DNA of 45,333 bases, taken from Oscillospiraceae bacterium (GTDB lineage Bacteria; Bacillota; Clostridia; Oscillospirales; Oscillospiraceae). Below, piece after piece: positions 7,040 to 16,105 of the stretch. Under the pieces are notes generated by a model. It searched no databases. It saw nothing but the letters and a program-made list of their open reading frames with translations, and was not told the origin of the DNA. The stretch is taken from positions 1 to 45,333 of the forward strand of contig JAFSWC010000031.1 in the NCBI GenBank assembly GCA_017444665.1, in the 5' to 3' direction. The position numbers and the translations under genes were made by a program. Within the stretch, counting starts at the first letter, position 1; each line of letters starts with the position of its first letter.

Positions 7040-7867
7040 TTATTCGGTAAAATGTATGTGATTGTTGATGTGATCCTCGCAGAAGCAGTGATATCCCGCG
7101 CAGCGCGAGCAATAGCGGAACTGCAGATTGGGATACTCCGTATCCGTCCTGCCGCACACCGCGCACTTGTGGTGGTAAAGCTGATCCCGCTGCTCGCGGC
7201 GGATGCGGGCGGATTCTCTTCTGAAATTGACGGTCTGCGCGCTTGCCCTTTTCGGGATGCGGCTCAGCAGCTCGCCCCCGCAGAACAGCAGGAAGCCAAG
7301 AAACGCCACGATCGGCAGCGTGTTGAACGGGAAGGGATTCGTAAAGATCTCATAGATAAAGAAGGCCGCGTCGATATAGGCCAGATACTTCATCCGCACC
7401 GGGATGATCATCATAAACAGCACCTGCGTGTCCGGGAAATAGACCGCAAAGGCGAAGAACATCGCAAAATAGATATACGTCGGCGTCAGCGAGATCGAAT
7501 AACCCAGCACATGCAGTGCGAAGCCGTACAGGATCGTGATGACCATGTTGACCAGGACGTAGAGCGTAAACCTGCCGCTTCCCCAGTACTGCTCCAGCGT
7601 GCTGCCGATCCAGTAGTAAAAGTAGATCGAAATAAAGCCCAGCCAGGACGTTCCTGCCGGAATGAACATAAAGCTGATAAGCCGCCAGACCTGCCCGTGC
7701 AGGACCGCCGCCGCATTGAAGGGCAGATACGCGTACAGCACGCTGTTGATAAGTCCGATCACCCAGGTGACGCCGCTTGCGATCGCAAGATAGCGCGCAA
7801 GTCCCGGGATGCCGAAATTCGGATGCCGATAGCAGAATTTGTCGACGATACGCATGGGGTCTTTCAT
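7040..7867 (-). CDS. Rhomboid-like membrane protein with C-terminal zinc ribbon, probably not a protease
   Basis: This 275-residue protein has about six hydrophobic segments (residues 25-180) laid out as in the rhomboid fold, including 'GQVWRLISFMFIPAG' and 'STLEQYWGSGRFTLYVLVNM', which match the rhomboid 'WR..T..F.H' and 'E..WG..rF' landmarks. The catalytic serine motif GxSG is not visible; the segment expected to hold it reads 'SISLTPTYIYFAMFFAFAVYFPD'. The tail has a Cys/His cluster ('CAVCGRTD', 'CSRCAGYHCFCEDHINNH') that should bind zinc. ATG 7867 follows AAGGAGGG at good spacing. It is probably a pseudo-rhomboid acting as a membrane adaptor. Confidence 0.75.
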   Translation of the reverse strand: MKDPMRIVDKFCYRHPNFGIPGLARYLAIASGVTWVIGLINSVLYAYLPFNAAAVLHGQVWRLISFMFIPAGTSWLGFISIYFYYWIGSTLEQYWGSGRFTLYVLVNMVITILYGFALHVLGYSISLTPTYIYFAMFFAFAVYFPDTQVLFMMIIPVRMKYLAYIDAAFFIYEIFTNPFPFNTLPIVAFLGFLLFCGGELLSRIPKRASAQTVNFRRESARIRREQRDQLYHHKCAVCGRTDTEYPNLQFRYCSRCAGYHCFCEDHINNHIHFTE

Positions 7868-7959
7868 TGTGACCCTCCTTTTTTCGTAGTACCGATTTGA
7901 TAATACCCTTTTGGCCGTGCAAAGTCTATGTATTTTTTGTAAAATAGCCAAATTGGGCT

Positions 7960-7987
7960 TTGCGTTTGGCATCTGTTGTGGTATAGT
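7960..7987 (+). promoter_or_regulatory. Possible promoter of rlmB
   Basis: TTGCGT (7960-7965) and TATAGT (7982-7987) have a 16-bp spacing. The -35 element is weak. Confidence 0.35.
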
Positions 7988-8018
7988 GTAGTTTGACAAT
8001 CTATATGTGGAGTCCGAT

Positions 8019-8789
8019 ATGGCTGAAATCGAAGAACGCGAACTGAAAAACGAAATGATCGAGGGCCGCAACGCCGTCATCGAAGCGCTGCGCGCGGGAA
8101 GGGCGATCGACAAGATCTTCCTTGCCAAGGGCGACGTGGACAAGACGCTTGGCCACATTGCCTCAAAGGCGCGGGCCGCGGGCGTCGTGGTCGTGGAATG
8201 CGACCGGCGCAAGCTCGATTTTATGAGCGCGACGCACGCCCACCAGGGCGTGATCGCGCTTTGTGCCGTGCGGGAGTACTGCACGGTCGACGATATCCTC
8301 GCCCTCGCCGAAGAGCGGGGCGAAAAGCCTTTTGTGATCGTCTGCGACGAGATCAGCGACCCGCACAATCTTGGCGCGATCATCCGCAGCGCGGAATGTG
8401 CCGGGGCTCACGGCGTCGTGATCCCCAAACGCCGCAGCGCGGGGCTGACCGCGATCGTCGACAAAGCCTCGGCCGGCGCGGCGGAGCATATGCTGATCGC
8501 CCGCGTGCCGAATCTCCCCGCCGCGCTCGACACGCTCAAAAGCCGCGGTCTGTGGGTCTACGGCACGGCGGCGGACGGGCAGAGCGGTCTTTGGAACACC
8601 GACTTTACCGGCCCGACGGCGCTCGTCATCGGCTCGGAGGGAGACGGCATGGGCCGCCTGGTCCGGGAGAGCTGCGACTTTACCGTCAGTCTTCCGATGA
8701 AGGGAAAGGTCAGCTCGCTCAACGCCTCGACCGCAGCCGGCATCGTCATGTACGAGGTGCTCCGCCAGCGTCTCGGCGGCAAACAGTAA
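8019..8789 (+). CDS. rlmB: 23S rRNA 2'-O-methyltransferase, TrmH/SpoU family
   Basis: This 256-residue protein has an N-terminal substrate-binding domain ('IEGRNAVIEALRAGRAIDKIFLA', residues 14-90) and a SPOUT catalytic domain with all three family motifs: motif 1 'DPHNLGAIIRSAE', motif 2 'LVIGSEGDGMGRLV' and motif 3 'LPMKGKVSSLNASTAAGIVMYE'. The length and motifs fit RlmB, which methylates the 2'-O of a guanosine in the 23S rRNA peptidyl-transferase region using S-adenosylmethionine through the trefoil-knot fold. I choose ATG 8019, after a TGGAG site, over GTG 8007. A paralogous TrmH-type rRNA methylase of other specificity is possible. The next gene starts 61 bp on. Confidence 0.88.
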   Translation: MAEIEERELKNEMIEGRNAVIEALRAGRAIDKIFLAKGDVDKTLGHIASKARAAGVVVVECDRRKLDFMSATHAHQGVIALCAVREYCTVDDILALAEERGEKPFVIVCDEISDPHNLGAIIRSAECAGAHGVVIPKRRSAGLTAIVDKASAGAAEHMLIARVPNLPAALDTLKSRGLWVYGTAADGQSGLWNTDFTGPTALVIGSEGDGMGRLVRESCDFTVSLPMKGKVSSLNASTAAGIVMYEVLRQRLGGKQ

Positions 8790-8850
8790 AGAGTATAACG
8801 ACAGATACACGTCTGGGAATAAAACGGGAACGAACAGGGATCGTGCGAAG

Positions 8851-11670
8851 ATGGATTACTTGGGACAGGATTATGCTCTGGCAAGTGAATACGACAGCAT
8901 GTCCGTTGATGCGATCGTGGCGGAATTCAGGGCGCAGCAGTCCGCTGACGCCGATCGAAGCGCGTCGTTCTCCGGTCCTGCGGTCTCCCGAAGGTCCGCT
9001 CAGACAAAGAAACCAAAAGGGGGCCATCTCTCCATGCCTTCAAAGCACCGCAACAAACGGGATAAACAGCGTCCGCGCGCACGCCGGGAAGAGCCTGCGG
9101 CGCAGGATGATTTGGAATACATTGAAAACGAGATCCGTTCCGCGGCGGCCGACGCCTCTTCCGGCGCCGCGCTGTCCGACTATGCCGCCGGCACAGCGCC
9201 GGATGCGCTGATCGAAGAGGAAGCGCCCTCTCCCCTGCCGGCAGATCTTCCGGCGGAGAAGCCCGCGGCCGCACGGGAAGGCGCCGGTGCCGCCCGTCCC
9301 GCCGTCCGGGCCGCGTCCGCGGCTCCGGTACCGTCCAGGGAAGCGACGCCGTCGGTCTCGTACGAAAGGAACAATTCCCGGGTTAAGCCGACGGACGCCG
9401 AGATCAAAGAGTTTCTCGACGCCTTCAAGCGCGGCGATTTCCTCGATCTGACCGAGCACGAGCTGACCAATCCCCCCGTAGAGCCGGACGAGCGCTTTTA
9501 CATGGGCGGGGAAAAGGAAAGCCGCATCCAGTACGACGGTGTCGACGTGGACATGAGCGCGGACGAGAATTATACCGCTCCCCAGGCGCCGGATTCTCTT
9601 TCCAGCTATGTCCGCGAAGAAGCGGGCGACGACGCCGAAGAGGCTCCCGATATGCCTTCCGGTCCGCTCGCCGGGCTGGGCTCAATGGTCTCGGGTCTTC
9701 TGCGCCGCAGCCGCGGCCCCAGGACCACGCCTTCGCGCGAGCGGGTCTATGAAGGCCGCCGCAACGCTGTCGCCGTCGAAGAAGAGCCGGAAGAGCAAAA
9801 GCTCTCGCCCGAGCAGGAAGAGATACAGCTCGAGTCTGCCTTTTCCGATTTTCAGGAGGGCGATTACGCCGTAAAGCGCGAATACGAGACCGCGTCCCCC
9901 GATTACGACGATCTTTATGAAGAAGCGGCCAATCCCGGCAGCTTCAGGGAATACCTTTTCTCCCGTCTCACCGCCATTCTCTACCGCATGCGCGGCAGCA
10001 GCAGAGCCGGCGCGCGCACGATGGAGGACGACGACGAGGATCTCGGGCGCGAGCTCAGCTGCGCCAAGGCTTCCAAGTATTACGGCAGCCATATCCGCTC
10101 GATGCGGCTGCGCCTGCGCATCACCGGTATTCTGCTGTTCATCATGGCGTGGATCTCGCTCGGGCTTCCCGTTCCCGGTATGCTCAAGACCACCGTTGTC
10201 TCCAACGCGGTCTGTCTCGGGCTGCAGTTTGGGATCATGCTCCTGTGTCTCGACGTGGTCACGACCGGCATCATGAACGCCGTGCGCGGCAAATTCGGCG
10301 CCGACAGCATGGCCGTCGCCGCCTGCCTCGTCACTTCGCTCGACGCGATCCTTGTGGCCAAGGCCGAAGTGGGCTCCGCGCACCTCGCCCTGTGTCTGAT
10401 TTCCTCGCTCGCCCTTGCGGGTGAAATGTTCGCCGCCGTGCTCCACGCCCGCGCGATGCGCAAGGCGCTGCGCGTTCCGGCGATCGGCAAGCGCTGCTTT
10501 GCCGTTACCGGCGAGACGGACAGCCGCACGGGCGACGTGACGATCCTTAAATCCGTCCGTCCCGCGCTCGGCTTTGTCCGCCGCAGCGAGCAGTCCTCCC
10601 CCGACGAGGATCTCTTCCGCAAAATCTCGCTGCCGCTTGTCATTCTCTCCTTTGCTCTGGCGCTGCTGATCGCCCTTTTGAAGAAGGACGTCTCGGATAT
10701 TTTCTACATATTCTCGATGACCTTCTGCCCCGCCGTCCCCTTTGCTGCGATGTGCTGCTATTCCCTGCCGTTCTTTCTCGGCTCGATGCGCATCTTCTCC
10801 AGCGGCGCGGCGATCGCCGGCTGGTCCGGCATGAGCGACATCGGCCAAAGCAAAAACCTGATCGTCACCGACCGCGACCTTTTCCCGGACGGAACGGTCG
10901 AAATCGGCACGATCCGCATTTTTGCCGACGAGGATCCGACGCGCATCATCTCCTATGCCGGCAGCATGATGGCCGCCGCGGGCAGCTGCTCGGCTCTGCC
11001 GTTCGGCGGACTGATGGAGCGCAACGGCTGCCGCATCCGCAACATCGAAAACTTTGAATATCTCCCCGGCGGCGGCATGAAGGGCATCATCGACAGCCGC
11101 GTGATCCTGTGCGGCAGCACGGATCTGATGCGGCTGATGAACGTGCGCATCCCCTTCCGTCTGGTCGACAAGACCTCGGTCCTGCTCTCCGTGGACGGCA
11201 TCCTCTGCGGTATCTTCAACATGAAATACACCGCCAAGCCCCAGGTGCGCGAGGCGCTGATCGACCTGATGCGCTCCAACCGCCACCCGGTCTTTGCGAT
11301 CCGCGATTTCAACGTCACGCCCGAAATGCTGCACGTCGCCTTTGACGTGGCCACCGACGGCTATGACTTCCCGCCGTATATCGAGCGCTTCGACATGTCC
11401 TCGGCCGAGCCGGGCGAGGACAGCCAGATCGCCGCGGTCATCTGCCGCGAGGGGCTCGGCCCCCTTGTCCACACCGCGGACACCGCACGCAGCATGTATA
11501 CCGCCACGCGCATCAACACCTATCTCACCGCCGCCGGCGCGCTTCTCGGCGTCATTGTCGCCGCGATCCGTCTGCTCGGCGCGGGAAGCCTTTCGATCGG
11601 CTTTCTCTTCGGCTTCATGCTCTTCTTCGCGCTGCTGACGGCGGCCGTCAGCTTCTTCAACCGCGGATAA
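8851..11670 (+). CDS. Large membrane protein with degenerate P-type-ATPase-like core
   Basis: This 939-residue protein has a long low-complexity, charged, probably disordered N-terminal third (residues 1-390, Ala/Pro/Glu-rich). Membrane helices follow around 415-435, 445-475, 485-535, 595-650 and 885-935. Between the last two groups lies a soluble region arranged like the catalytic domain of heavy-metal P-type ATPases: a post-membrane 'SGAAIAGWSGMS' strand, then 'NLIVTDRDLFPDGT' where DKTGT should be (D674), a nucleotide-domain-like part with 'EYLPGGGMKG' (736-745), and 'VDGILCGIFNMKY'. The KTGT residues, the TGD motif and GDGxND are absent, so ion pumping is unlikely. ATG 9034 after AAGGGGG is an alternative start. 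Confidence 0.65.
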   Translation: MDYLGQDYALASEYDSMSVDAIVAEFRAQQSADADRSASFSGPAVSRRSAQTKKPKGGHLSMPSKHRNKRDKQRPRARREEPAAQDDLEYIENEIRSAAADASSGAALSDYAAGTAPDALIEEEAPSPLPADLPAEKPAAAREGAGAARPAVRAASAAPVPSREATPSVSYERNNSRVKPTDAEIKEFLDAFKRGDFLDLTEHELTNPPVEPDERFYMGGEKESRIQYDGVDVDMSADENYTAPQAPDSLSSYVREEAGDDAEEAPDMPSGPLAGLGSMVSGLLRRSRGPRTTPSRERVYEGRRNAVAVEEEPEEQKLSPEQEEIQLESAFSDFQEGDYAVKREYETASPDYDDLYEEAANPGSFREYLFSRLTAILYRMRGSSRAGARTMEDDDEDLGRELSCAKASKYYGSHIRSMRLRLRITGILLFIMAWISLGLPVPGMLKTTVVSNAVCLGLQFGIMLLCLDVVTTGIMNAVRGKFGADSMAVAACLVTSLDAILVAKAEVGSAHLALCLISSLALAGEMFAAVLHARAMRKALRVPAIGKRCFAVTGETDSRTGDVTILKSVRPALGFVRRSEQSSPDEDLFRKISLPLVILSFALALLIALLKKDVSDIFYIFSMTFCPAVPFAAMCCYSLPFFLGSMRIFSSGAAIAGWSGMSDIGQSKNLIVTDRDLFPDGTVEIGTIRIFADEDPTRIISYAGSMMAAAGSCSALPFGGLMERNGCRIRNIENFEYLPGGGMKGIIDSRVILCGSTDLMRLMNVRIPFRLVDKTSVLLSVDGILCGIFNMKYTAKPQVREALIDLMRSNRHPVFAIRDFNVTPEMLHVAFDVATDGYDFPPYIERFDMSSAEPGEDSQIAAVICREGLGPLVHTADTARSMYTATRINTYLTAAGALLGVIVAAIRLLGAGSLSIGFLFGFMLFFALLTAAVSFFNRG

Positions 11671-11690
11671 GAAAAGCGCCAATTTTTCTG

Positions 11691-11719
11691 TTGCCAAAGG
11701 CAAACGGATAGTGTATAAT
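11691..11719 (+). promoter_or_regulatory. Promoter of EF-G-like gene
   Basis: TTGCCA (11691-11696) and consensus TATAAT (11714-11719) are spaced 17 bp apart. The leader is about 65 nt. Confidence 0.75.
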
Positions 11720-11788
11720 TGATTGGAAATGCTGAATTACTTTGTACCAGTATTCTTTTCACATAACTGACAGAGAGGAATTCATCAA

Positions 11789-13798
11789 ATGGAAACTAAA
11801 AACATCCGCAATATCTGCCTGATCGGCCACGGCAACTCCGGCAAGACCAGCCTGGCGGAGAGCATGCTCTACGTCACCGGCGCGATCGACCGCATGGGCA
11901 AGGTCAGCGACGGCAACACCGTCTGCGACTATGATGCCGAAGAGATCGCCCGCCAGATCACCATCTCCACCGCTGTCGCTCCCGTCAGCTTCGGCGGCTG
12001 CAAGATCAACGTGCTTGACTGCCCCGGCTACTTCGACTTTGTCGGCGACGTGCTTTGTGCGCTCCGCGCGGTCGAGGCCGGCGTGATCGTTCTTTCCGCC
12101 AAGGACACGGCGGAGAGCGTCGCCGTCGGTGCCCAGCGCAGCTGGAAATACCTCAAGAAGGCCGAGCTGCCCGTCATGTTCTGCGTCTCCAAGTGCAACG
12201 AAGAGCACGGCGATTACTTCAAGGCCCTCGCGACCCTCAAGGGCAAGTACGGCAGCATCGTCTGCCCCGTTACGATCCCCACCTCCGACGGCAAGGGCGT
12301 CATTGACCTCGTGCACAACGTCGCCTACATGACGAACGGCGCCAAGGTTGAAAAGGTCTCTGTTCCCGCCGCCGACGCCGGTCACGTGGAAGACCTGCGC
12401 GCCGAGCTGATGGAAGCCGCCGCCGGCGCCACCGAAGAGCTGATGGAAAAGTTCTTCGAGACGATGGAGCTGGAAGAGGCCGACATCATCGAAGGTCTCA
12501 AGGTCGGCGTCAAGGAGCGCGCTGTCGTTCCCGTGTTCGCCACCGACGCCATGACCAACGTCGGCACCGTCGCCATGCTCCAGGGCATCGCGGACTACTG
12601 CCCCGCCCCCGAAGAGAAGGCCGGCCCCACTCTCGGCTTTGTTTTCAAGACCATTTCCGACAAGTTCGGCAAGTACAGCTTCATTAAGGTCCTCGCCGGC
12701 AGCGTCAACGCGGGCATGAGCCTGCGCAACTGCCGCGCCGCCAGCACCGATAAGCTCGGCCGTATGTACACCATGTGCGGCAAGAAGTCCGCGGAAGTCA
12801 CCGATGCCTGCTGCGGCGATATCGTCGCCATCGGCAAGATGGACTGGAAGACCGGCGACACGGTCGTCGACTCCAAGGAAGATGTCGAGCTGCCCGCGAT
12901 CGAGCTGCCCGATCCGATGTACTCCATGGCCATCGCGCCCAAGACCAAGGGCCAGGACGACAAGGTCGCCGCCGGTCTTGCCAAGCTGGGCGAGGAAGAC
13001 ATCTCCTTCAATCTCGTCAACAACGCCGAGACCCACCAGATGGTCATCTCCGGCGAGGGCGACATCCAGATCGGCGTCCTCTGCTCCAAGCTGAAGAACC
13101 TCTACAACGTCGACACCGAGCTTCTGCCCGCCCGCGTTGCCTACCGTGAAAAGATCAAGTCCAAGGTCGAATCTCACGGCCGCCACAAGAAGCAGTCCGG
13201 CGGCAGCGGCCAGTTCGGTGACGTCTGGATCCGTTTCGAGCCGCAGGAAGAGCAGGACGACATGATCTTCGCCGAGGAAGTCTTCGGCGGTTCCGTCCCG
13301 AAGAACTTCTTCCCGTCCGTTGAAAAGGGCCTGCGCAACGCCGTTCAGAAGGGCGTTCTCGCCGGCTACCCGCTCGTCGGTCTCAAGGCCACGCTGTACG
13401 ACGGCTCCTACCACCCCGTCGACTCCAACGATATGGCGTTCCAGACCGCGGCGCGTCTTGCCTACCAGGACGGCATCCCCAAGGCCCGTCCCACGATCCT
13501 CGAGCCGATCGGCCAGCTCTTTGTCACCATCCCCGACGAATACCAGGGCGCCATTATCGGCGACATCAACTCCAAGCGCCGCGGCACGATGATGGGCTCC
13601 ATGCCCGCCGAGGACGGCATGACCACGATCGAGGCCGAGGTCCCGATGGCGGAAATGAGCACCTATACGATCGATCTGCGCTCCATGACGCAGGGCGCCG
13701 GCTCCTTCACCTGCAAGTTCGTTCGTTATGAAGAAGCGCCCGGCAACGTCCAGCAGAAGGTCATCGAGGAAGCCAAGGCTCTGGCCGAGGCCGAATAA
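11789..13798 (+). CDS. EF-G-like translational GTPase, FusA2 type
   Basis: This 669-residue protein has EF-G domain order: GTPase domain (1-265), beta-barrel (280-370), domain III, domain IV ('HGRHKKQSGGSGQFGDVWIRFEP') and domain V ('LEPIGQLFVTIPDEYQGAIIGDINSKRRG'). The P-loop is 'GHGNSGKTS'. The G3 motif is 'DCPGYFDF', with Tyr where EF-G has the catalytic His, and G4 reads 'SKCN' instead of NKxD. These changes, with the 669-residue length (canonical EF-G is about 690-700), place it with the FusA2-like paralogues rather than the essential EF-G. Codon use is strongly biased, which suggests high expression. It has its own promoter and terminator. The cellular role of this subgroup is not firmly known; ribosome recycling or stress functions are possible. 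Confidence 0.85.
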   Translation: METKNIRNICLIGHGNSGKTSLAESMLYVTGAIDRMGKVSDGNTVCDYDAEEIARQITISTAVAPVSFGGCKINVLDCPGYFDFVGDVLCALRAVEAGVIVLSAKDTAESVAVGAQRSWKYLKKAELPVMFCVSKCNEEHGDYFKALATLKGKYGSIVCPVTIPTSDGKGVIDLVHNVAYMTNGAKVEKVSVPAADAGHVEDLRAELMEAAAGATEELMEKFFETMELEEADIIEGLKVGVKERAVVPVFATDAMTNVGTVAMLQGIADYCPAPEEKAGPTLGFVFKTISDKFGKYSFIKVLAGSVNAGMSLRNCRAASTDKLGRMYTMCGKKSAEVTDACCGDIVAIGKMDWKTGDTVVDSKEDVELPAIELPDPMYSMAIAPKTKGQDDKVAAGLAKLGEEDISFNLVNNAETHQMVISGEGDIQIGVLCSKLKNLYNVDTELLPARVAYREKIKSKVESHGRHKKQSGGSGQFGDVWIRFEPQEEQDDMIFAEEVFGGSVPKNFFPSVEKGLRNAVQKGVLAGYPLVGLKATLYDGSYHPVDSNDMAFQTAARLAYQDGIPKARPTILEPIGQLFVTIPDEYQGAIIGDINSKRRGTMMGSMPAEDGMTTIEAEVPMAEMSTYTIDLRSMTQGAGSFTCKFVRYEEAPGNVQQKVIEEAKALAEAE

Positions 13799-13837
13799 CA
13801 AGCGGGCTGCCGCCGGCAGACTGCTCCTTGAAAAGTT

Positions 13838-13870
13838 AAAACAGCGGGGTCTTCCGGCCCCGCTGTTTTT
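13838..13870 (+). terminator. Terminator of EF-G-like gene
   Basis: AAAACAGCGGGG (13838-13849) and CCCCGCTGTTTTT, with an 8-nt loop. Confidence 0.88.
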
Positions 13871-13912
13871 GCAAAAACTTCCGCTTATCTTCTTGAAAGA
13901 GAGGGAACGACG

Positions 13913-14728
13913 ATGTTTGACAGACTCTCCGGATTAAAAAACATCCTTTGGGCGATCGGGATCGTGCTGTGTCTTCTCCTGCTGTTTGTCGGCTTTGTTT
14001 TCTCCGCCGTGACGCCGTACCACGGCGACGCCGATCCGCGTACGCCAAACCTCAACGCGGTCAAGGACGAAAAGACGACCGTCAACGTGGATTCTCTCAC
14101 TTTTGTCGAGCCTGACGGCGAGCTGCACCAGCTTCGCGAGACGGCCGACGCGGGCGAGGACTATATCCGCTCCGCCGTCTTTCTGACCGACAGCGTCATG
14201 ATCGCCATGCGCGACCAGTCGCTCACCGGCGGCGACGTGTGGAGCAGCGAATCCGGCAGCCTTCCGATGGGCAATATCGCCACCTGGAACATCCTCTACA
14301 GCGACGGTTCCAAGATTTCTCCCGTCGATGCCTGCATGATCACCAAGCCGTCCGTCCTCTTCATCTGTGTGGGAAGCGACGGCCTTGCCAGGGTCAAGAA
14401 GGAAGACTTTATCTCCGGCTATGAAGCGCTTGTGCGCGGCATCCTCGCCGCCAGCCCGGAGACGACGGTCGTCTGCTGCTCGATCCCCCCTGTGGCGGAG
14501 GGCTACTCCTCTCTTGATGATCTGACCAGTGATCTCGCCAACGAGGGATCCGAATGGATCCGTGAAGCCTGCCGGGAAGTCGGCGTCTACTTTGTCGACG
14601 TCGCCCAGGCTGTGCGCAGCGGCGTGGACCTCAATCCCAAGTTCGCCGCCGCCAACAACAAATCCCTCAACGCCGCCGGCATTCAGGCGGTGCTCGGCTA
14701 CCTGCGCACGCACGCGCTGGAACATTAA
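13913..14728 (+). CDS. Membrane-anchored SGNH/GDSL-hydrolase-like protein
   Basis: This 271-residue protein has an N-terminal uncleaved anchor (residues 10-33, 'ILWAIGIVLCLLLLFVGFVF') and then an extracellular domain. 'AVFLTDSVMIAM' sits where SGNH enzymes have the GDS block, 'VLFICVGSDGL' where block III (GxND) would be, and 'ETTVVCCSIPPVAEG' and the final 'LNAAGIQAVLGYL' follow the usual pattern of cell-wall-associated SGNH proteins of Clostridia. The catalytic Ser would be S in 'TDS'; a clear C-terminal DxxH is not seen, so activity is unsure. It is possibly an envelope polymer esterase. A strong terminator follows. Confidence 0.65.
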   Translation: MFDRLSGLKNILWAIGIVLCLLLLFVGFVFSAVTPYHGDADPRTPNLNAVKDEKTTVNVDSLTFVEPDGELHQLRETADAGEDYIRSAVFLTDSVMIAMRDQSLTGGDVWSSESGSLPMGNIATWNILYSDGSKISPVDACMITKPSVLFICVGSDGLARVKKEDFISGYEALVRGILAASPETTVVCCSIPPVAEGYSSLDDLTSDLANEGSEWIREACREVGVYFVDVAQAVRSGVDLNPKFAAANNKSLNAAGIQAVLGYLRTHALEH

Positions 14729-14740
14729 ATTGCAAGCACA

Positions 14741-14772
14741 AGAACTCCGGACAGTCCGGAGTTCTTTTTTTT
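14741..14772 (+). terminator. Rho-independent terminator
   Basis: AGAACTCCGGA-CAG-TCCGGAGTTCT is followed by seven Ts. Confidence 0.92.
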
Positions 14773-14782
14773 ACACTTTCTC

Positions 14783-14811
14783 TTGACAGCGCGCTTTCAT
14801 CGTGATATCAT
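14783..14811 (+). promoter_or_regulatory. Promoter of SPFH operon
   Basis: TTGACA (14783-14788) and TATCAT (14806-14811) are spaced 17 bp apart. The -10 lies inside the palindrome listed next. Confidence 0.75.
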
Positions 14812-14822
14812 TTTGATATCAC
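14802..14822 (+). promoter_or_regulatory. Palindromic operator over the -10 of the SPFH operon
   Basis: GTGATATCA-TTT-TGATATCAC is a perfect inverted repeat with 9-bp arms, covering the -10 hexamer and running up to the AAAGGAGGG ribosome site. A repressor bound here would block the promoter. The matching regulator is not identified in this window. Confidence 0.7.
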
Positions 14823-14839
14823 AAAGGAGGGATTTCCCA

Positions 14840-15883
14840 ATGGAAGAAAAAATTCTCAACACCAAGAAAAACGGTATGCCTGTGATGCTGCTGTGCATTC
14901 TTCTTTACGTCGCTGCGATTCTCGGCATCGTTTTCGGTGGGATCAACCTGGACAAGGGCCGCATGATCGGCCTGGCGATGTTCATTCCCGGTATCGTCTG
15001 GGTGCTGCTCGGCTGGATCCCCTTCTGCGGGCTGAAGGTCTTAAAGCCCCAGGAGGCGCTCGTCCTGACGCTCTTCGGCAAATACATCGGCACGCTTAAG
15101 GGCGAGGGCTTTTACTTCGTCAACCCCTTCTGCACCGGCGTCAACCCCGCCGCCGCCACCAAGCTCAGCCAGAGCGGCGACGTGGACAACAGCCAGCAGG
15201 GTCTCCTCGGCGTCCTGTCGAACGCCAACGGTGCCAATGCCGCCGCTGCCGTTCAGGCCGCGGAAAACGGCAAAAAGATCTCACTGAAGATTATGACGCT
15301 CTCCAACAGCCGCCAGAAGATCAACGACTGTCTCGGCAACCCCATCGAGATCGGCATTGCCGTCATGTGGCGCGTCGTCGACACCGCCAAAGCCGTGTTC
15401 AATGTGGATAACTACAAGGAATATCTCTCGCTCCAGTGCGATACGGCCCTGCGCAACATCGTTCGCATCTATCCCTATGACGTCGCGCCCGGCGTGGACA
15501 CCACCGGCGACGGCATCGCCGACGAGGGCAGCCTGCGCGGCTCGTCCGAAACTGTGGCGCAGCGCATTCGCGACGAGATCCAGTCCAAGGTTTCCGATGC
15601 CGGCATCGAGATCCTTGAGGCCCGCATCACCTATCTCGCCTACGCCCCCGAGATCGCGGCCGTCATGCTGCAGCGCCAGCAGGCCAGCGCCATTATCGAC
15701 GCGCGCAAAATGATCGTCGACGGCGCCGTCGGCATGGTCGAGATGGCTCTTGACCGTCTCAGCGAGCGCGGCACCGTCCAGCTTGACGAAGAGCGCAAGG
15801 CCGCCATGGTCTCCAACCTGCTTGTCGTGCTCTGCGGCAACAAGGACGCCCAGCCTGTCGTCAACTCCGGCAGCCTGTACTGA
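14840..15883 (+). CDS. SPFH (band 7 / flotillin-like) domain membrane protein
   Basis: This 347-residue protein has two closely spaced N-terminal membrane helices (residues 14-34 and 43-63). An SPFH/band-7 domain follows ('[34 protein letters not shown]', then '[24 protein letters not shown]' and '[23 protein letters not shown]'), about residues 65-270. The helical C-terminal part holds '[41 protein letters not shown]'. Such proteins oligomerise on the membrane and organise lipid domains or guard membrane proteases. I choose ATG 14840 after AAAGGAGGG. It starts a four-gene operon with an Arc-like protein, a YhfC-type membrane protein and a DUF1648 protein. Confidence 0.88.
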   Translation: MEEKILNTKKNGMPVMLLCILLYVAAILGIVFGGINLDKGRMIGLAMFIPGIVWVLLGWIPFCGLKVLKPQEALVLTLFGKYIGTLKGEGFYFVNPFCTGVNPAAATKLSQSGDVDNSQQGLLGVLSNANGANAAAAVQAAENGKKISLKIMTLSNSRQKINDCLGNPIEIGIAVMWRVVDTAKAVFNVDNYKEYLSLQCDTALRNIVRIYPYDVAPGVDTTGDGIADEGSLRGSSETVAQRIRDEIQSKVSDAGIEILEARITYLAYAPEIAAVMLQRQQASAIIDARKMIVDGAVGMVEMALDRLSERGTVQLDEERKAAMVSNLLVVLCGNKDAQPVVNSGSLY

Positions 15884-15884
15884 T

Positions 15885-16091
15885 ATGGCTGACAACAGCG
15901 CCAAAAAGCAGGTCCCGCTGCGCCTGTCGCCCAAGCTCTACGACGCCATCGCCGCCTGGGCGGAGGATGATTTTCGCTCGATCAACGGCCAGATCGAATA
16001 TCTGCTGACCGAGTGCGTGCGCCAGCGGAAGAAAAACGGCAAATATGTCTCGGACGAGATCGACGTCCCGCCCGAGCTGGACATTTCGTAA
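15885..16091 (+). CDS. Arc-like ribbon-helix-helix small protein, SPFH partner
   Basis: This encodes 68 residues with the start 1 nt after the SPFH stop (TGATATG), so it is likely co-translated. The N-terminal beta strand '[39 protein letters not shown]' is the ribbon-helix-helix pattern of Arc-type proteins. The tail '[12 protein letters not shown]' is acidic and Pro-rich. Small Arc-like proteins are regular neighbours of SPFH genes in Firmicutes. It may be a DNA-binding regulator of this operon or an assembly partner of the SPFH protein. Confidence 0.75.
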   Translation: MADNSAKKQVPLRLSPKLYDAIAAWAEDDFRSINGQIEYLLTECVRQRKKNGKYVSDEIDVPPELDIS

Positions 16092-16105
16092 AGGGGGCTG
16101 TCTTT

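Noticed and set aside
9682-11703. Very long minus-strand frame of 673 codons
   Set aside because: His/Asp/Arg-rich shadow of the P-type-ATPase-like gene caused by high G+C; composition is not protein-like.
11759-13801. Minus-strand frame of 680 codons
   Set aside because: Mirror of the EF-G-like gene, whose domains and codon bias are clear.
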